Positions 7,809 to 16,767 are shown, numbered from the stretch's first letter. The stretch is 36,808 nucleotides of DNA from an uncultured Porphyromonas sp. (GCF_902489635.1 NZ_CABUAN010000023.1:1-36808); one strand, 5' to 3'. Program-made: numbers and translations. Notes: generated by a model not told the origin, from the sequence alone.

Positions 7809-8666
7809 ATGAGCTATACCAAACATCCTAATAAATATATCGGAGCGCATGTGAGCGCAGCTGGTGGCGTGGAGGAGGCTCCGCTACGTGCTGGCGAACT
7901 GGGCGCGCGTGCCTTCGCTTTCTTTCTCAAGAACCAGCGGCAGTGGAATGCTAAACCCTATACTGAGGAGCAGATCGACGCGTTTATCGCCAACTGTGAC
8001 CAGGTGGGCATACAGCGCGAGCATATCCTACCCCATGCGAGCTACCTATATAATATAGGTAATGCGGACGCTACCAAGCGTCAGCGCAGTCGCCATGCGA
8101 TGATCGATGAGATGCATCGCTGTGAGCAGCTGGGGCTGAGCTTGCTCAACTTTCACCCAGGCAGCCACCTCAAGGAGATCTCTGAGGAGCAGTGTATGGA
8201 GTACATAGCCGCTGAGATGAATGCCGTGCTGGCCGAGTCGGAGGGGGTTAAGCTGGTACTGGAGAATGTGGCGGGTCAAGGGACCAACGTGGGCTACACC
8301 TTCGAGCAGCTCGCCTACATCATCTCGCTCGTTGAGGATACTAGTCGTGTGGGCGTCTGCATCGACACGGCTCACACGCTGGCGGCAGGCTATGAGATAC
8401 GTACGGCCGATGGCTACACGGCTATGTGGCAAGCCTTTGACGACATCATCGGCTACGACAAGCTCTGCGCCATCCACCTGAATGATAGCAAGAAGGACTT
8501 GGGTACTCGTGTGGATCGTCATGAGTCTATTGGCAAGGGCTTTATGGGTACAGACCTTTTCAAAATGCTGATGGACGATCCACATCTAGACAACATCCCG
8601 ATCGTCCTAGAGACGCCCGTGCCTGAGCTCTGGGCGGAGGAGATCGCTTACCTCTATGCACTCTAA
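7809..8666 (+). CDS. nfo: Deoxyribonuclease IV (endonuclease IV)
   Basis: A 285-residue TIM-barrel AP endonuclease with three metal ions. It cleaves the backbone 5' of abasic sites in base-excision repair. Family signatures are present in order: GAHVSAAGG near the start, NFHPGSH, LVLENVAGQGTNVG, CIDTAHTLAAGY, AIHLNDSKK with DRHESIGKG, and IVLETP at the end. The His, Asp and Glu metal ligands lie in these motifs. The start at 7809 gives the standard family length. A frame extending upstream to 7668 would run through the tRNA terminator and the promoter. The next gene starts 6 bp after the stop. Confidence 0.95.
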   Translation: MSYTKHPNKYIGAHVSAAGGVEEAPLRAGELGARAFAFFLKNQRQWNAKPYTEEQIDAFIANCDQVGIQREHILPHASYLYNIGNADATKRQRSRHAMIDEMHRCEQLGLSLLNFHPGSHLKEISEEQCMEYIAAEMNAVLAESEGVKLVLENVAGQGTNVGYTFEQLAYIISLVEDTSRVGVCIDTAHTLAAGYEIRTADGYTAMWQAFDDIIGYDKLCAIHLNDSKKDLGTRVDRHESIGKGFMGTDLFKMLMDDPHLDNIPIVLETPVPELWAEEIAYLYAL

Positions 8667-8672
8667 TACACT

Positions 8673-9275
8673 ATGCTAACGAAGATCTATGCGGACACCC
8701 CCGACTACACTGTGGTGCGTGAGGTGGTCCAATGCCTGGAGAGTGGCGGAGTCATTATCTACCCTACAGGTGTAGGCTATGCGCTTGGTTGCTCGGCACT
8801 GAAGAAGCGTGCCGTGGAGCAGGTCTGCCAGATCAAAGGGGTAGACAGCAAGCGTCACACCTTGGCGATCATGTGCCAAGACCTAGGCGAGGTGGCTCAG
8901 TATGCTAAGCTGGGAGACGATACTTTTGCCCTGATGAAGTCGGGTGAGTACGAGCCAGCTACCTATATACTGCCTCCGACGACGACGCTCCCGACGCCTT
9001 TTCGCCAACGCAAGGAGGTGGGCGTGCAGCTCTGCAAGCATCCCGTGACACGGATCATACTGGAGGAGCTGGAGGAGCCGCTCCTGACGGGCTCGTTGCC
9101 AGACCTGCCAGAGGGATACGATACGAACTACCTGACCGATCCTGAGCTCATCGAGGAGTACTACGGGCATTTGGTGGACCTGATCATCGATGGAGGCGTG
9201 GCTCCTGGTGGTCATGGGGCGATCATCGACTGCACGGGCGATACACCACAACTGCTCCGTGAGGGAACTATCTAA
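8673..9275 (+). CDS. YciO-like Sua5/YrdC-family protein
   Basis: A 200-residue single-domain member of the Sua5/YciO/YrdC superfamily. The N-terminal IIYPTGVGYALGC stretch is the family nucleotide-binding region, and RHTLAIMCQDL is the second conserved block. True TsaC/Sua5 enzymes, which make threonylcarbamoyl-AMP for tRNA t6A, usually read YPTDTVYGLG here. This protein has YPTGVGYALG, losing the Asp, which resembles YciO. I therefore call it YciO-like and leave its activity open. It is tightly packed between nfo (6-bp gap) and the lipoprotein gene (21-bp gap), so it is probably part of the same transcript. Confidence 0.85.
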   Translation: MLTKIYADTPDYTVVREVVQCLESGGVIIYPTGVGYALGCSALKKRAVEQVCQIKGVDSKRHTLAIMCQDLGEVAQYAKLGDDTFALMKSGEYEPATYILPPTTTLPTPFRQRKEVGVQLCKHPVTRIILEELEEPLLTGSLPDLPEGYDTNYLTDPELIEEYYGHLVDLIIDGGVAPGGHGAIIDCTGDTPQLLREGTI

Positions 9276-9296
9276 AGCTATATAGCACTACCGTAT

Positions 9297-11678
9297 ATGT
9301 CTCATCCGCGCCAGCAGCTCTCTACGCTTTTAGTCACCTTCCTGCTCCTCATCCTAGGAGCTGTGGGGTGTGCCAAGCAATCTTCGCCAGAGGGAGGACC
9401 CTACGATATGACCCCGCCTCGGGTAGTGCGCTGCACGCCTGAGGAGGGTAGTACGCATGTTACGTCGCATCGTGTGCGCATCACTTTCGATGAGTACATA
9501 CAGTTGGAGCGAGGTGAGGATAAGGTGATCTATTCGCCACCACAGCGCATCCCGCCGAAGGCTTTGGTCAATCAGAAGCAGCTGGTCATCACTTATCAAG
9601 ATAGCCTCATCGCGAACACGACCTACACGATCAACTTCAATCGTGCCATCAAGGACTACAACGAGGGTAACTACATCGAGCAGTATGTCTACGCCTTTAG
9701 TACGGGCGACTACCTAGACACCATGCAGGTGGCGGGGCAAGTACTTGATGCCTACACGCTACAGCCGGTGCCTCGTATCCTAGCGGGTGTCTACGCGACG
9801 CCACTCCCTGTGGATACGCTAGACCGTCCGATGACCCGCATGACCTATACGGATGATCAGGGACGCTTTACCCTAGAGAACGTACGAGACGGAGCTTACT
9901 ACGCCATCGCGCTCATTGACATGGATCGTAGCTATAGCTACAACGCTCCGAACGAGAGCTTTGCGATCACGCCCGACAGCTTCCGCACGGAGGTGGTACA
10001 CCGCTCGGCTCTCATGCCTGCCAAGGAAACAAAGGAGACAAAGGTGGACTCGCTTCAAAATACGGCCGACTCACTGCAAAGTGCAGCCGACTCGCTGGGA
10101 GCGACTGCAGATAGTTTGCTCTCTAAGGGGGACGAGCCTACAGCATCGGCAGACAGTACTGCGGCGGCGACAGACAGCGTCTCGCCTTACGTCTACCTGC
10201 CTAACGACCTGGTGCTCCTCTTGACACGTCCGAAGACGAATCTTATCCGTCTCGAGCGACTTACGAGACGTGACTCGATGTCGCTCATGGCGACTTTTAC
10301 AGAGCCTATTGATACGCTGCCACAGCTTACAATCCTCTCGCCAGACTACCTGACGACCGCCACGAGCTACTATCCTGATCTCTCGACAGATCGTAAGAGT
10401 CTCGTCTACTGGCTCTCGCCTCACGACTCACTGGCGAGAGACTCCGTAGTGGTGGCGTTTGCCTATCCTACGACTGACTCGATAGGTAGTCCGATCAATA
10501 AGCTCGACACGATGACGCTACAAGCCCCTAGAGCTCAAGCGGCAAAGGCTAAAGCTAAGCCTAAGAAGCGCCCGAAGATAGCCGCACCTCAGACGGCTAC
10601 CGACAGCCTCACTCAGGCGAGTGACTCCACCGCTCTAGCAGATCCAAAGAATGATCTAAGTGCTGTCACGCTCCTTTCACTCGATGATATCAACAAAGAG
10701 ACGACCCGTGACTCCCTCTGGATTAGCTACGATGTGCCGATCCTGGACATTGACACGACCTTGGTACAGCTCGCTAAGTTGGTCGATTCGGTACCACAGC
10801 CGATCTCCTGCCAGTTACGACCTGACAGCATACGACGCTGCCGATGGCTGGTAGACTTTGCCAAAGAGCCTGGGACTACTTACCGACTCACCGTAGATAC
10901 CGCTGCCATAACGGGACTCTATGGTGGTGTCAGTGCTCCGGCACAGAAGGATCTCAAGATCGCCTCTGCGGCCGAAATGGGTTCTCTCGCAGTCACGCTC
11001 ACAGGCTACCCCACGGAGAGTCCGCTCTACGTCTACCTACTCAGTAGTAAAGAGGAGGTGCTGGCGACTGCTCAGCCCGATAGTGCAGGCTTAGTCACCT
11101 TTACGGAGCTGGCTCCTGGGGCTTACTTCCTCAAGCTCTATGTGGACCTTAATGGCAATGGCACTTGGGATGGGGGCGTCTACCCAGCGACTCCTCCTGA
11201 GCCTGTGCGCTATCTGCCTCAGACGGTGAATGTACAGGCTCGCTTTGCCACGGAGCAGAAGTGGGCATACGATGGTACGCCCCTAGCAGAGCAGCGTCCG
11301 AAAGAGCTGGAGGGAGATAAGCAAGCTGAGGGAGAAGGTAGTCGTGCTAACACAGGAACAGAAAAGCGCGATCTCAACGTTGAGTACGCGCAGCGTATGC
11401 GAGAGCGCTACGGTAAGCGCTGGAATCCGACAGATCGTGAGCGTAAAATCATGGGACTCCCCTCACGTGCCGAGGAGAGAGAGGCGCGAGCGCGTGGCGA
11501 AAATGTAGAGATAGGCGCTCCTCCTAAGGAACAGGAGAAGAACCAAGACAACAAGCAGGGCAAGACTCAGACGCAACCCCTCGGCACTGGAAGTGGCTCG
11601 TCGCTTCGTAACAATCCGACCACAACACGGCAATCTGCCGGAAAGCTACAAGGTCGCTCTCAGACTCTCTCTCGCTAA
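9297..11678 (+). CDS. Large Ig-like-domain lipoprotein
   Basis: A 793-residue exported lipoprotein. A hydrophobic signal peptide ends in a lipobox (LGAVGC) with acylated Cys25. Residues about 38-135 (TPPRVVRCTPEEGSTHV to YAFSTGDY) form a bacterial Ig-like fold of the Big_5/SbsA type. A prealbumin-like domain follows (about 140-215, VAGQVLDAYTLQPVPRI, DDQGRFTLENVRDG). Then come a Ser/Thr/Asp/Ala-rich linker with repeated ADSL units (about 240-300), further beta-rich sequence, and a second compact domain with DLNGNGTWDGG (about 600-640). The C-terminus (about 660-793) is charged and low-complexity, with KRWNPTDRERKIMG. Such proteins are common in Bacteroidota and probably sit on the outer membrane, but their role is not established. 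It converges on the GNAT gene with 25 bp between. Confidence 0.85.
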   Translation: MSHPRQQLSTLLVTFLLLILGAVGCAKQSSPEGGPYDMTPPRVVRCTPEEGSTHVTSHRVRITFDEYIQLERGEDKVIYSPPQRIPPKALVNQKQLVITYQDSLIANTTYTINFNRAIKDYNEGNYIEQYVYAFSTGDYLDTMQVAGQVLDAYTLQPVPRILAGVYATPLPVDTLDRPMTRMTYTDDQGRFTLENVRDGAYYAIALIDMDRSYSYNAPNESFAITPDSFRTEVVHRSALMPAKETKETKVDSLQNTADSLQSAADSLGATADSLLSKGDEPTASADSTAAATDSVSPYVYLPNDLVLLLTRPKTNLIRLERLTRRDSMSLMATFTEPIDTLPQLTILSPDYLTTATSYYPDLSTDRKSLVYWLSPHDSLARDSVVVAFAYPTTDSIGSPINKLDTMTLQAPRAQAAKAKAKPKKRPKIAAPQTATDSLTQASDSTALADPKNDLSAVTLLSLDDINKETTRDSLWISYDVPILDIDTTLVQLAKLVDSVPQPISCQLRPDSIRRCRWLVDFAKEPGTTYRLTVDTAAITGLYGGVSAPAQKDLKIASAAEMGSLAVTLTGYPTESPLYVYLLSSKEEVLATAQPDSAGLVTFTELAPGAYFLKLYVDLNGNGTWDGGVYPATPPEPVRYLPQTVNVQARFATEQKWAYDGTPLAEQRPKELEGDKQAEGEGSRANTGTEKRDLNVEYAQRMRERYGKRWNPTDRERKIMGLPSRAEEREARARGENVEIGAPPKEQEKNQDNKQGKTQTQPLGTGSGSSLRNNPTTTRQSAGKLQGRSQTLSR

Positions 11679-11703
11679 AGGCTTTTATCTAGGAAATGGG
11701 GGA

Positions 11704-12690
11704 TCACTCCATCATCGCGTAGACCAACGTATGCTGGAGGGTGGGCAGTGCTGCGAGCAGTTGGTCGGGTGTCAGAGGCTTGATGAGACGATCGTTAGGA
11801 CGCGGTGCGAAGAGTAGCTGGCGACGCTGGCGCAAGACGCAGTAGCGACCGCTATTCGTCGGGATCTGCTCATCGAGCAGGTCGAAGACGATACGTTGCT
11901 CATCGTGATAAAGCGCAGCGGGGAGGAGCGGATCCTCTTCTAGTACGCCAAGCTCGATAGCCCACGTTAGCAACTCAGCGATGCGCAGTGGGCACAACAT
12001 ACCAAAGGGTGCGAACAGGTCAAAGGCTCCGTCGGCTGGCTCCTCTGCTGGGGGGATGGCGAGGACGCTTTTCGTCTCTTCCTTGGCATCTCTATAATAA
12101 TAGTAGGTCCTTGCTCCGATCGTGCCGACACCTCCGCCCTCAAGTGCTAAGCTCTCTCGGAGCGTGCGCCACTGATGGTAACTATGCGTGACGGTAGGGT
12201 GTTGCTCGGCGAGTGCGGCCTGCCAACTTCGGTAGTGCTGCCAAGCTTCAATAGATGGGAGGTCTGAGGGGTTCGCCTCTGGCGTGGGGGTGCATCGCTT
12301 GCCATAGAGCGTGGCATAGCCCATCTGGCGGTAGAACTGGTAGAGCCACTCCTCGGCCGGTATGAGGAAGGCGCAGAGACAACCCTCTCGCCACATCTGC
12401 TGGTGGCTCGCTTGCATGAGGTGCTGTACGAGTCCTTTGCCCCGCTGGTCACTCGCGGTGGCTGCGCCTGAGATGTAGCCAGCACGCCACCATTGGTCAT
12501 GGTAGCGCATCAGGTAGGGAAGGTACTGCACATGACTGAGCGCACGGCTCTGGTCTAGAGCGGTAAGCAGATGGGTGCGATGTGGGTCAAAGGTAGTACG
12601 ACTATAGAGCGCGATGAACTCCTCGCTATCCCCAAAGGTGGTGCGCCAGATCTCCTCGTAGAGTCGTTGCGTCTCTGCCTTTAGTCTCAT
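11704..12690 (-). CDS. GNAT-family N-acetyltransferase (Eis-like)
   Basis: A 328-residue protein with an N-terminal GNAT fold. The acetyl-CoA-binding motif A reads SDQRGKGLVQHLMQ (about 80-95), followed by the motif-B helix EWLYQFYRQMGY (about 118-130). The remaining 200 residues include a second acyltransferase-like half and a C-terminal sterol-carrier-like region, the arrangement of Eis-type enhanced-survival acetyltransferases. The substrate is unknown. It is the last gene of the minus-strand six-gene operon, starting 2 bp after the DUF2156 stop. No clear terminator is visible in the 25 bp before the convergent lipoprotein gene. Confidence 0.82.
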   Translation of the reverse strand: MRLKAETQRLYEEIWRTTFGDSEEFIALYSRTTFDPHRTHLLTALDQSRALSHVQYLPYLMRYHDQWWRAGYISGAATASDQRGKGLVQHLMQASHQQMWREGCLCAFLIPAEEWLYQFYRQMGYATLYGKRCTPTPEANPSDLPSIEAWQHYRSWQAALAEQHPTVTHSYHQWRTLRESLALEGGGVGTIGARTYYYYRDAKEETKSVLAIPPAEEPADGAFDLFAPFGMLCPLRIAELLTWAIELGVLEEDPLLPAALYHDEQRIVFDLLDEQIPTNSGRYCVLRQRRQLLFAPRPNDRLIKPLTPDQLLAALPTLQHTLVYAMME

Positions 12691-12692
12691 GG

Positions 12693-13634
12693 TTAGGTCT
12701 CCAGCTCACCAGCCCACTCTGGGCGACGCCACACGCAGGTGTGCTTCACGAGGCGTACCTCAGGACGGTAAGACTCTTTTGCCTGGCGCAAGCCGGGTAG
12801 CCCGAGGTCTTCCTCCCGATTGACATAAGTGTACTGCTCGGGGATGCTGCGAGCGAACTCACGGTTGATGATCGTATAGGCACCGTCGATGTCGGTGCGC
12901 GCCTTCTCGATATGCACATCGAAGGTATCCTCCGTGATGGGCGAGCCGAGGGTAAAAGCAACGATCTCGCCTCCGATCTCAATCATACCGCCACGCATCT
13001 CCAGCGCCTCGTAGTTGTCGAGGAATCGCTGGATGACCTTGCGCTCCACATGCAGGCTGGGGTCAGGCTCGCCTGTCTCCTCGGCGTGCGCTAGCCATTC
13101 ATTGGCAAAGTGTGCAACACGCTCCAGATCGTCTGTGGTGATGGGCAGGTAGCGGTAGTCGGGGTAGGTAGCTTCGAAGCGGTTGATGTGATTGCGCTTC
13201 GACTGAAGCTTCTTGCCATTGAGCCGTGCGAGCTTCTCCTTGAGGTAGACGTAGTCGATGTAGTCATCGTCTTGGATATGGACAAATTCGTCGGGAAAGA
13301 GCTTCTCCAGTCGCTCCTTGCAACTCGAAGTCACGCCCATGAAGACGAGTGGGTAAGCTTCCTGCTCGGAGATCTCCATGAGCTCCTTGATGGTCATCGT
13401 CCACGAGTTGTCGTCACGACAGAAGGGGCAGAGGTATACGGGGTGGTCTCGGCGTGGGGAGCGAAAGCGGATCACCAGCGTCTGTGTGCCACCGATAGCC
13501 CACGAGGTCTCGTACTGCACCGCCCAGCCATAAAGATTGGCAAAGGAGATATCGCAGATAGGCTCTGCAGCATAATATATATAAGGAAAGACTGTGGAGC
13601 GGTCGGCTACATCAATCTGTCTAAAAGGGGTCAT
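12693..13634 (-). CDS. DUF2156 (phosphatidylglycerol lysyltransferase C-terminal-like) protein
   Basis: A 313-residue soluble protein with the tandem-GNAT fold family DUF2156. Recognisable blocks are DISFANLYGW near residue 30, KRNHINRFEATYPDY in the centre (around 145-160), and the C-terminal IINREFARSIPEQYTYVNREEDLGLPGLRQAKESYRPE. It lacks the multispanning membrane part of MprF, so it resembles the small standalone Bacteroidota members whose acceptor is unknown. In MprF the related domain transfers lysine from tRNA to phosphatidylglycerol. Pairing with the GNAT gene (2-bp gap) is a recurring Bacteroidota arrangement as I recall it. It starts 10 bp after the sufE stop. Confidence 0.85.
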   Translation of the reverse strand: MTPFRQIDVADRSTVFPYIYYAAEPICDISFANLYGWAVQYETSWAIGGTQTLVIRFRSPRRDHPVYLCPFCRDDNSWTMTIKELMEISEQEAYPLVFMGVTSSCKERLEKLFPDEFVHIQDDDYIDYVYLKEKLARLNGKKLQSKRNHINRFEATYPDYRYLPITTDDLERVAHFANEWLAHAEETGEPDPSLHVERKVIQRFLDNYEALEMRGGMIEIGGEIVAFTLGSPITEDTFDVHIEKARTDIDGAYTIINREFARSIPEQYTYVNREEDLGLPGLRQAKESYRPEVRLVKHTCVWRRPEWAGELET

Positions 13635-13644
13635 AATCTATCTC

Positions 13645-14064
13645 TTAGTGGCTCAGAAACTCCTGAGCACGTCGTCTGATCGTCTCATACATCGATTGAA
13701 GCCCGTTGCTTCGTGTCGGTGAGAGGTGTGACTGGAGTCCCAGTCGGTCAATGAAGTAGAGTGGTGTCTCTACGATAGCCTGTGCGGGCTGGTCATTGTA
13801 GCAGTAGAGGAGCATGGCGGCAATGCCCTTGGTGATGAGCGCATCGCTATCGGCCTTGAGGTGTAGCGTGCCGTCTTCCTGAGGAGCGATGATGATCCAC
13901 ACCCGGCTCTGACAGCCGTCGATGAGGTTTTCGCTCGTATGCTCTGCATCATCGACAGGCTCCAACTGGTCGCCCAGATCGATGATCATTTGGTAGCGAT
14001 CCATCCAGTCGTCTACCAGTTCAAACTGTGAGATGAGCTCCTCTTGTCGTTCGTCTATAGTCAT
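13645..14064 (-). CDS. sufE: SufE-family sulfur acceptor
   Basis: A 139-residue protein with the SufE fold. The predicted sulfur-accepting Cys51 lies in IDGCQSRVW, matching the position of the E. coli active cysteine. It takes persulfide from a SufS-type cysteine desulfurase and passes it to the SufBCD Fe-S scaffold. No sufS or sufBCD gene is nearby. The class I fumarase in this window is an Fe-S enzyme and thus one likely end user, though that link is only inference. It lies inside the six-gene minus-strand operon, 16 bp after the glutaminyl cyclase gene. Confidence 0.93.
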   Translation of the reverse strand: MTIDERQEELISQFELVDDWMDRYQMIIDLGDQLEPVDDAEHTSENLIDGCQSRVWIIIAPQEDGTLHLKADSDALITKGIAAMLLYCYNDQPAQAIVETPLYFIDRLGLQSHLSPTRSNGLQSMYETIRRRAQEFLSH

Positions 14065-14080
14065 AAGTTGATGAGTCTAA

Positions 14081-15073
14081 TCAGTGAGCATCTAGATCTT
14101 TGAGCACCGCCATGACGGTATGCCCGACAGCTCCTAGCGTCTCTGCCGAGATGTTGCTCATGTTATCTTGTAGTGTGTGCCAATAGGGGGCAAAGCCCTC
14201 TTCGCTCCGTGGATTGTAATTGACAATGTCTATGCAGGGGATGCCGAGATTGCGAATCACAGGCACATGGTCATCGGTCAAGCCCCCACCGTCAGCTTGG
14301 TAAAAGTAGGATCCGTAGCCTAGTTCGGCCGCTTTGCTCCACACTTTCGTAAGTAGCTGCGGTGCGTAACTCTTGGAGAAGTACTCCCAGTAGAAGGTCG
14401 CATCACGCCCGCCTACCATATCTAGTAGGATACCACCCATCGCTTGGTAGTCAGCCACGTGCGGGTTCTTGCTCCAGTAGGTAGAGCCTAAACACCAGCT
14501 CTCCTCGTCAGAGTAAGCACCATAGTCCTCTCCATCGAAGAGCACGATGTCCACGCCGATCGTCTGAGGCGGTGCGACACTGCCTAGTAGCCGAGCTACC
14601 TCAAGTAGAACGCCTACGCCACTACCACCATCGTCTGCGCCAAGGATCGGCTGCGTATGGTTGGCGGGGTTAGGATCTTTGTCCGCCCAGGGACGTGTGT
14701 CCCAGTGCGCCATGAGGAGGATACGCTGCGAGGCAGAAGGATTGTACGAAGCGATCAGATTGGTCAGCGGGAGCTTCGTCCCGTCATGTGCTGTCGCCTC
14801 AAAGCTCTGCTCCACGACCGTGGCACCGTACTGCGTCAGCTGCTCTTTCATCCAAGCAAGACAAGCGGTATGTCCCGGAGATCCTGGGACGCGAGTCCCA
14901 AAGGCGACCTGCTTGGCCACAAAGTTGTAAGCACTATCCGCCACAAAGGGCGTAGCCACGCGGGGCGTCTCCTGCTCCTCCTGATTCGTTTGCTGGCTCT
15001 GCTGGTCCTTATTGCAAGAAAGCAACAAGAGGCCGAAGAGTAGCGGTAAGATATATTGTGTGATACGTATCAT
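14081..15073 (-). CDS. Glutaminyl-peptide cyclotransferase, M28-fold lipoprotein
   Basis: A 330-residue lipoprotein: signal peptide with lipobox LLLSC and acylated Cys20, then an M28-like zinc domain. Motifs are FGTRVPGSPGH (58-68), LMAHWDTRPWAD (120-131), GADDGGSGVGVLLE (about 145-158, with an Asp zinc ligand), FDGEDYG (179-185, catalytic Glu182 and neighbouring Asp183) and DDHVPV (His269 ligand). These match type II glutaminyl cyclases and the P. gingivalis periplasmic enzyme. It converts N-terminal Gln of exported proteins to pyroglutamate. In Porphyromonas this matters because signal peptidase often leaves Gln first. The secreted protease at 29454 has such a Gln after its signal peptide. 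An M28 aminopeptidase is the alternative but is less likely, given the WDTRPWAD motif. Confidence 0.9.
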   Translation of the reverse strand: MIRITQYILPLLFGLLLLSCNKDQQSQQTNQEEQETPRVATPFVADSAYNFVAKQVAFGTRVPGSPGHTACLAWMKEQLTQYGATVVEQSFEATAHDGTKLPLTNLIASYNPSASQRILLMAHWDTRPWADKDPNPANHTQPILGADDGGSGVGVLLEVARLLGSVAPPQTIGVDIVLFDGEDYGAYSDEESWCLGSTYWSKNPHVADYQAMGGILLDMVGGRDATFYWEYFSKSYAPQLLTKVWSKAAELGYGSYFYQADGGGLTDDHVPVIRNLGIPCIDIVNYNPRSEEGFAPYWHTLQDNMSNISAETLGAVGHTVMAVLKDLDAH

Positions 15074-15094
15074 AAGAATTAAAAGCTAAGTGGG

Positions 15095-15643
15095 TCAATG
15101 CTCGATCCCAGTGCGAGATAAGACTCCGTCCTGGTAATAGTGCTTGACCTCTGCAAAGTTAGTGACAAGCTGACAATGTGGGAGCAACTCCTCACAGTAT
15201 TGTCGTCCCGTGAGGACCAGTTCGCACGCCTCGGGGCGCTGCTTTATAGCATCGATGAGCTCTTCTACTCTGAGTAATCCCAGGCCGACAGCCATAGAGA
15301 CCTCGTCCCAAATGACTAGATCGTACAGTCCCGAGCACATCTGCTCGACAGCTCGTGCCAGCCCTTGCTCGGCAGCCTGCACGTCCTGAGGACTAGCCGC
15401 GTGATCTATCAGGCAGCCCGTGCCGCCATACATCGATCCATACAGCTCGATGGTACACTCCTCAGGCTTCGTATGCTGCTCCAGAAAGAGCACATCACCA
15501 TAGCGCATCGTCTTGATGAACTGCCCTATGTAGACCCGCCCGCCATGACCGAGCGTGCGCATGGCCAGTCCCATGGCTGCGGTGCTCTTACCTTTGCCCG
15601 TACCGTAATAGTAGTGGACAAAGCCACGCTCCCACATGCTCAT
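15095..15643 (-). CDS. cobO: Cob(I)yrinic acid a,c-diamide adenosyltransferase (CobA/CobO/BtuR)
   Basis: A 182-residue ATP-dependent corrinoid adenosyltransferase. The P-loop GTGKGKST is at 14-21, followed by GLAMRTLGHGGRVYIGQF, LVIWDEVSMAVGLGLL (Walker-B-like) and ELVLTGRQ, all typical of the CobA/BtuR fold. It attaches the 5'-deoxyadenosyl group to cob(I)alamin, making the coenzyme used by MutAB in this window. The start overlaps the M48 stop by one base (TAATG), suggesting translational coupling. The following gene starts 21 bp after its stop. No other B12 biosynthesis gene is present, so its role may be salvage rather than synthesis. Confidence 0.94.
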   Translation of the reverse strand: MSMWERGFVHYYYGTGKGKSTAAMGLAMRTLGHGGRVYIGQFIKTMRYGDVLFLEQHTKPEECTIELYGSMYGGTGCLIDHAASPQDVQAAEQGLARAVEQMCSGLYDLVIWDEVSMAVGLGLLRVEELIDAIKQRPEACELVLTGRQYCEELLPHCQLVTNFAEVKHYYQDGVLSRTGIEH

Positions 15644-16596
15644 TAGCGACTGACGGGCTCATAGTGAAAGCCACCCCCGTCCTGCTGCTTAGCTGACGAA
15701 GAGCTTCCAGAGTCTCTCAGCTGGCTAGCCGCTTGACTGCTACTCTTCTTGTGGAGCGACTTGAGCTGTACCTTAGGCCCTTGCGACATAACCCCAGGAC
15801 CGCTATAGTATTGACGTGCCTCGGGGAGGAACTCCTGAATAGCTCGTATGCGGTTCTGATCACTCGGGTGAGTGCTGAGGAACTCAGGCGACTTCTGCCC
15901 CTGCTGTGCCATCTTCTGCCAGAGCGTCACAGCTGCTGCGGGATCGTAGCCCGCCATAGCCATAAAGACCATGCCGATCTTGTCCGCCTCATACTCCTGC
16001 TTGCGACCATAAGGGAGCGAGACCAAGAGCTGCGAACCGATCGGATAAACCTGCTGCAGGATGCCCCCGAGGGCAGCACTCTTCGAGCCGACCATCCCTG
16101 TCAAGACCTGTCCGCCTAGCTGCGTAAGCATCTCACGGCTAATGCGCTCATTGGCATGCTTAGCCACAGCGTGAGAGACCTCGTGCGCTATGACCGCAGC
16201 TAGCTCGTCGTCGGTAGGACGCGTCGCTTGAAGCAATCCACTATAGACGACGATCTTGCCACCAGGCATACAGAAAGCGTTGACCTGACGATCACGGACG
16301 AAGTTAAACTCCCACTGTGTCGCCTGCGCTATCTGGTCGTAGCCATTGTTGCGCAGATAGTTGTCCGTAGCCTGCGCTATGCGCTTCGCCACACGGAGCG
16401 TCTGCTGTCCTTGAGGCGAGTTGTTGTCCACATTCGCCTTGCGAATAAACTGATTATACTGTTGTGCGCTGGCCGCCGATATCTCAGCGTCCGACACAAG
16501 ATTGAGTTGCTGTCGTCCCGTGATAGGCACGACGCCACACCCGGCTAGTAAGAGCGTCAGGGTGAGTGCTGTAAACCATCTTGCTATCTGTGTCAT
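15643..16596 (-). CDS. M48-family zinc metallopeptidase, lipoprotein
   Basis: A 317-residue peptidase. The signal peptide ends in LLLAGC with lipidated Cys20. The catalytic HEVSH has His138, Glu139 and His142, and the third ligand is probably the Glu in EYEADKIG. The protein is of the short BepA/YfgC or Oma1-like periplasmic type without TPR repeats. The C-terminus (about 265-317) is Ser/Lys/Gln-rich and probably disordered. The likely role is quality control of outer-membrane or periplasmic proteins, by family analogy. It is the first gene of the six-gene minus-strand operon, with a -7 box at 16645-16652. Confidence 0.9.
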   Translation of the reverse strand: MTQIARWFTALTLTLLLAGCGVVPITGRQQLNLVSDAEISAASAQQYNQFIRKANVDNNSPQGQQTLRVAKRIAQATDNYLRNNGYDQIAQATQWEFNFVRDRQVNAFCMPGGKIVVYSGLLQATRPTDDELAAVIAHEVSHAVAKHANERISREMLTQLGGQVLTGMVGSKSAALGGILQQVYPIGSQLLVSLPYGRKQEYEADKIGMVFMAMAGYDPAAAVTLWQKMAQQGQKSPEFLSTHPSDQNRIRAIQEFLPEARQYYSGPGVMSQGPKVQLKSLHKKSSSQAASQLRDSGSSSSAKQQDGGGFHYEPVSR

Positions 16597-16644
16597 CTTC
16601 GTAGTATGTTGATTAAGTCTATGAGACCATAGTCTCCTCTAGTG

Positions 16645-16652
16645 CAAAGATA
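16645..16652 (-). promoter_or_regulatory. -7 box for the six-gene minus-strand operon
   Basis: On the minus strand it reads TATCTTTG followed by C, 49 bp ahead of the M48 start codon. No -33 TTG stands out at the usual spacing. It is the only strong -7 match I found ahead of the six co-directional genes, whose gaps are all 21 bp or less. Confidence 0.6.
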
Positions 16653-16736
16653 CTCTTTTCGCGGTAGCTGTGCCATAGCTACTTCTCGTTTTTTCTTCTT
16701 CGCTAAGTTAGGAGGGTCTAGCGCATTAATGAACTG

Positions 16737-16767
16737 TTGCATTTTCGGTCGCAAAGGTTTATCTTTG
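16737..16767 (+). promoter_or_regulatory. Promoter of the 16887-18781 gene pair
   Basis: TTG at 16737-16739, a 20-bp spacer and TATCTTTG at 16760-16767 give a near-complete Bacteroidota promoter. It diverges from the M48 operon promoter about 100 bp away. The leader would be about 110 nt. Confidence 0.75.
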
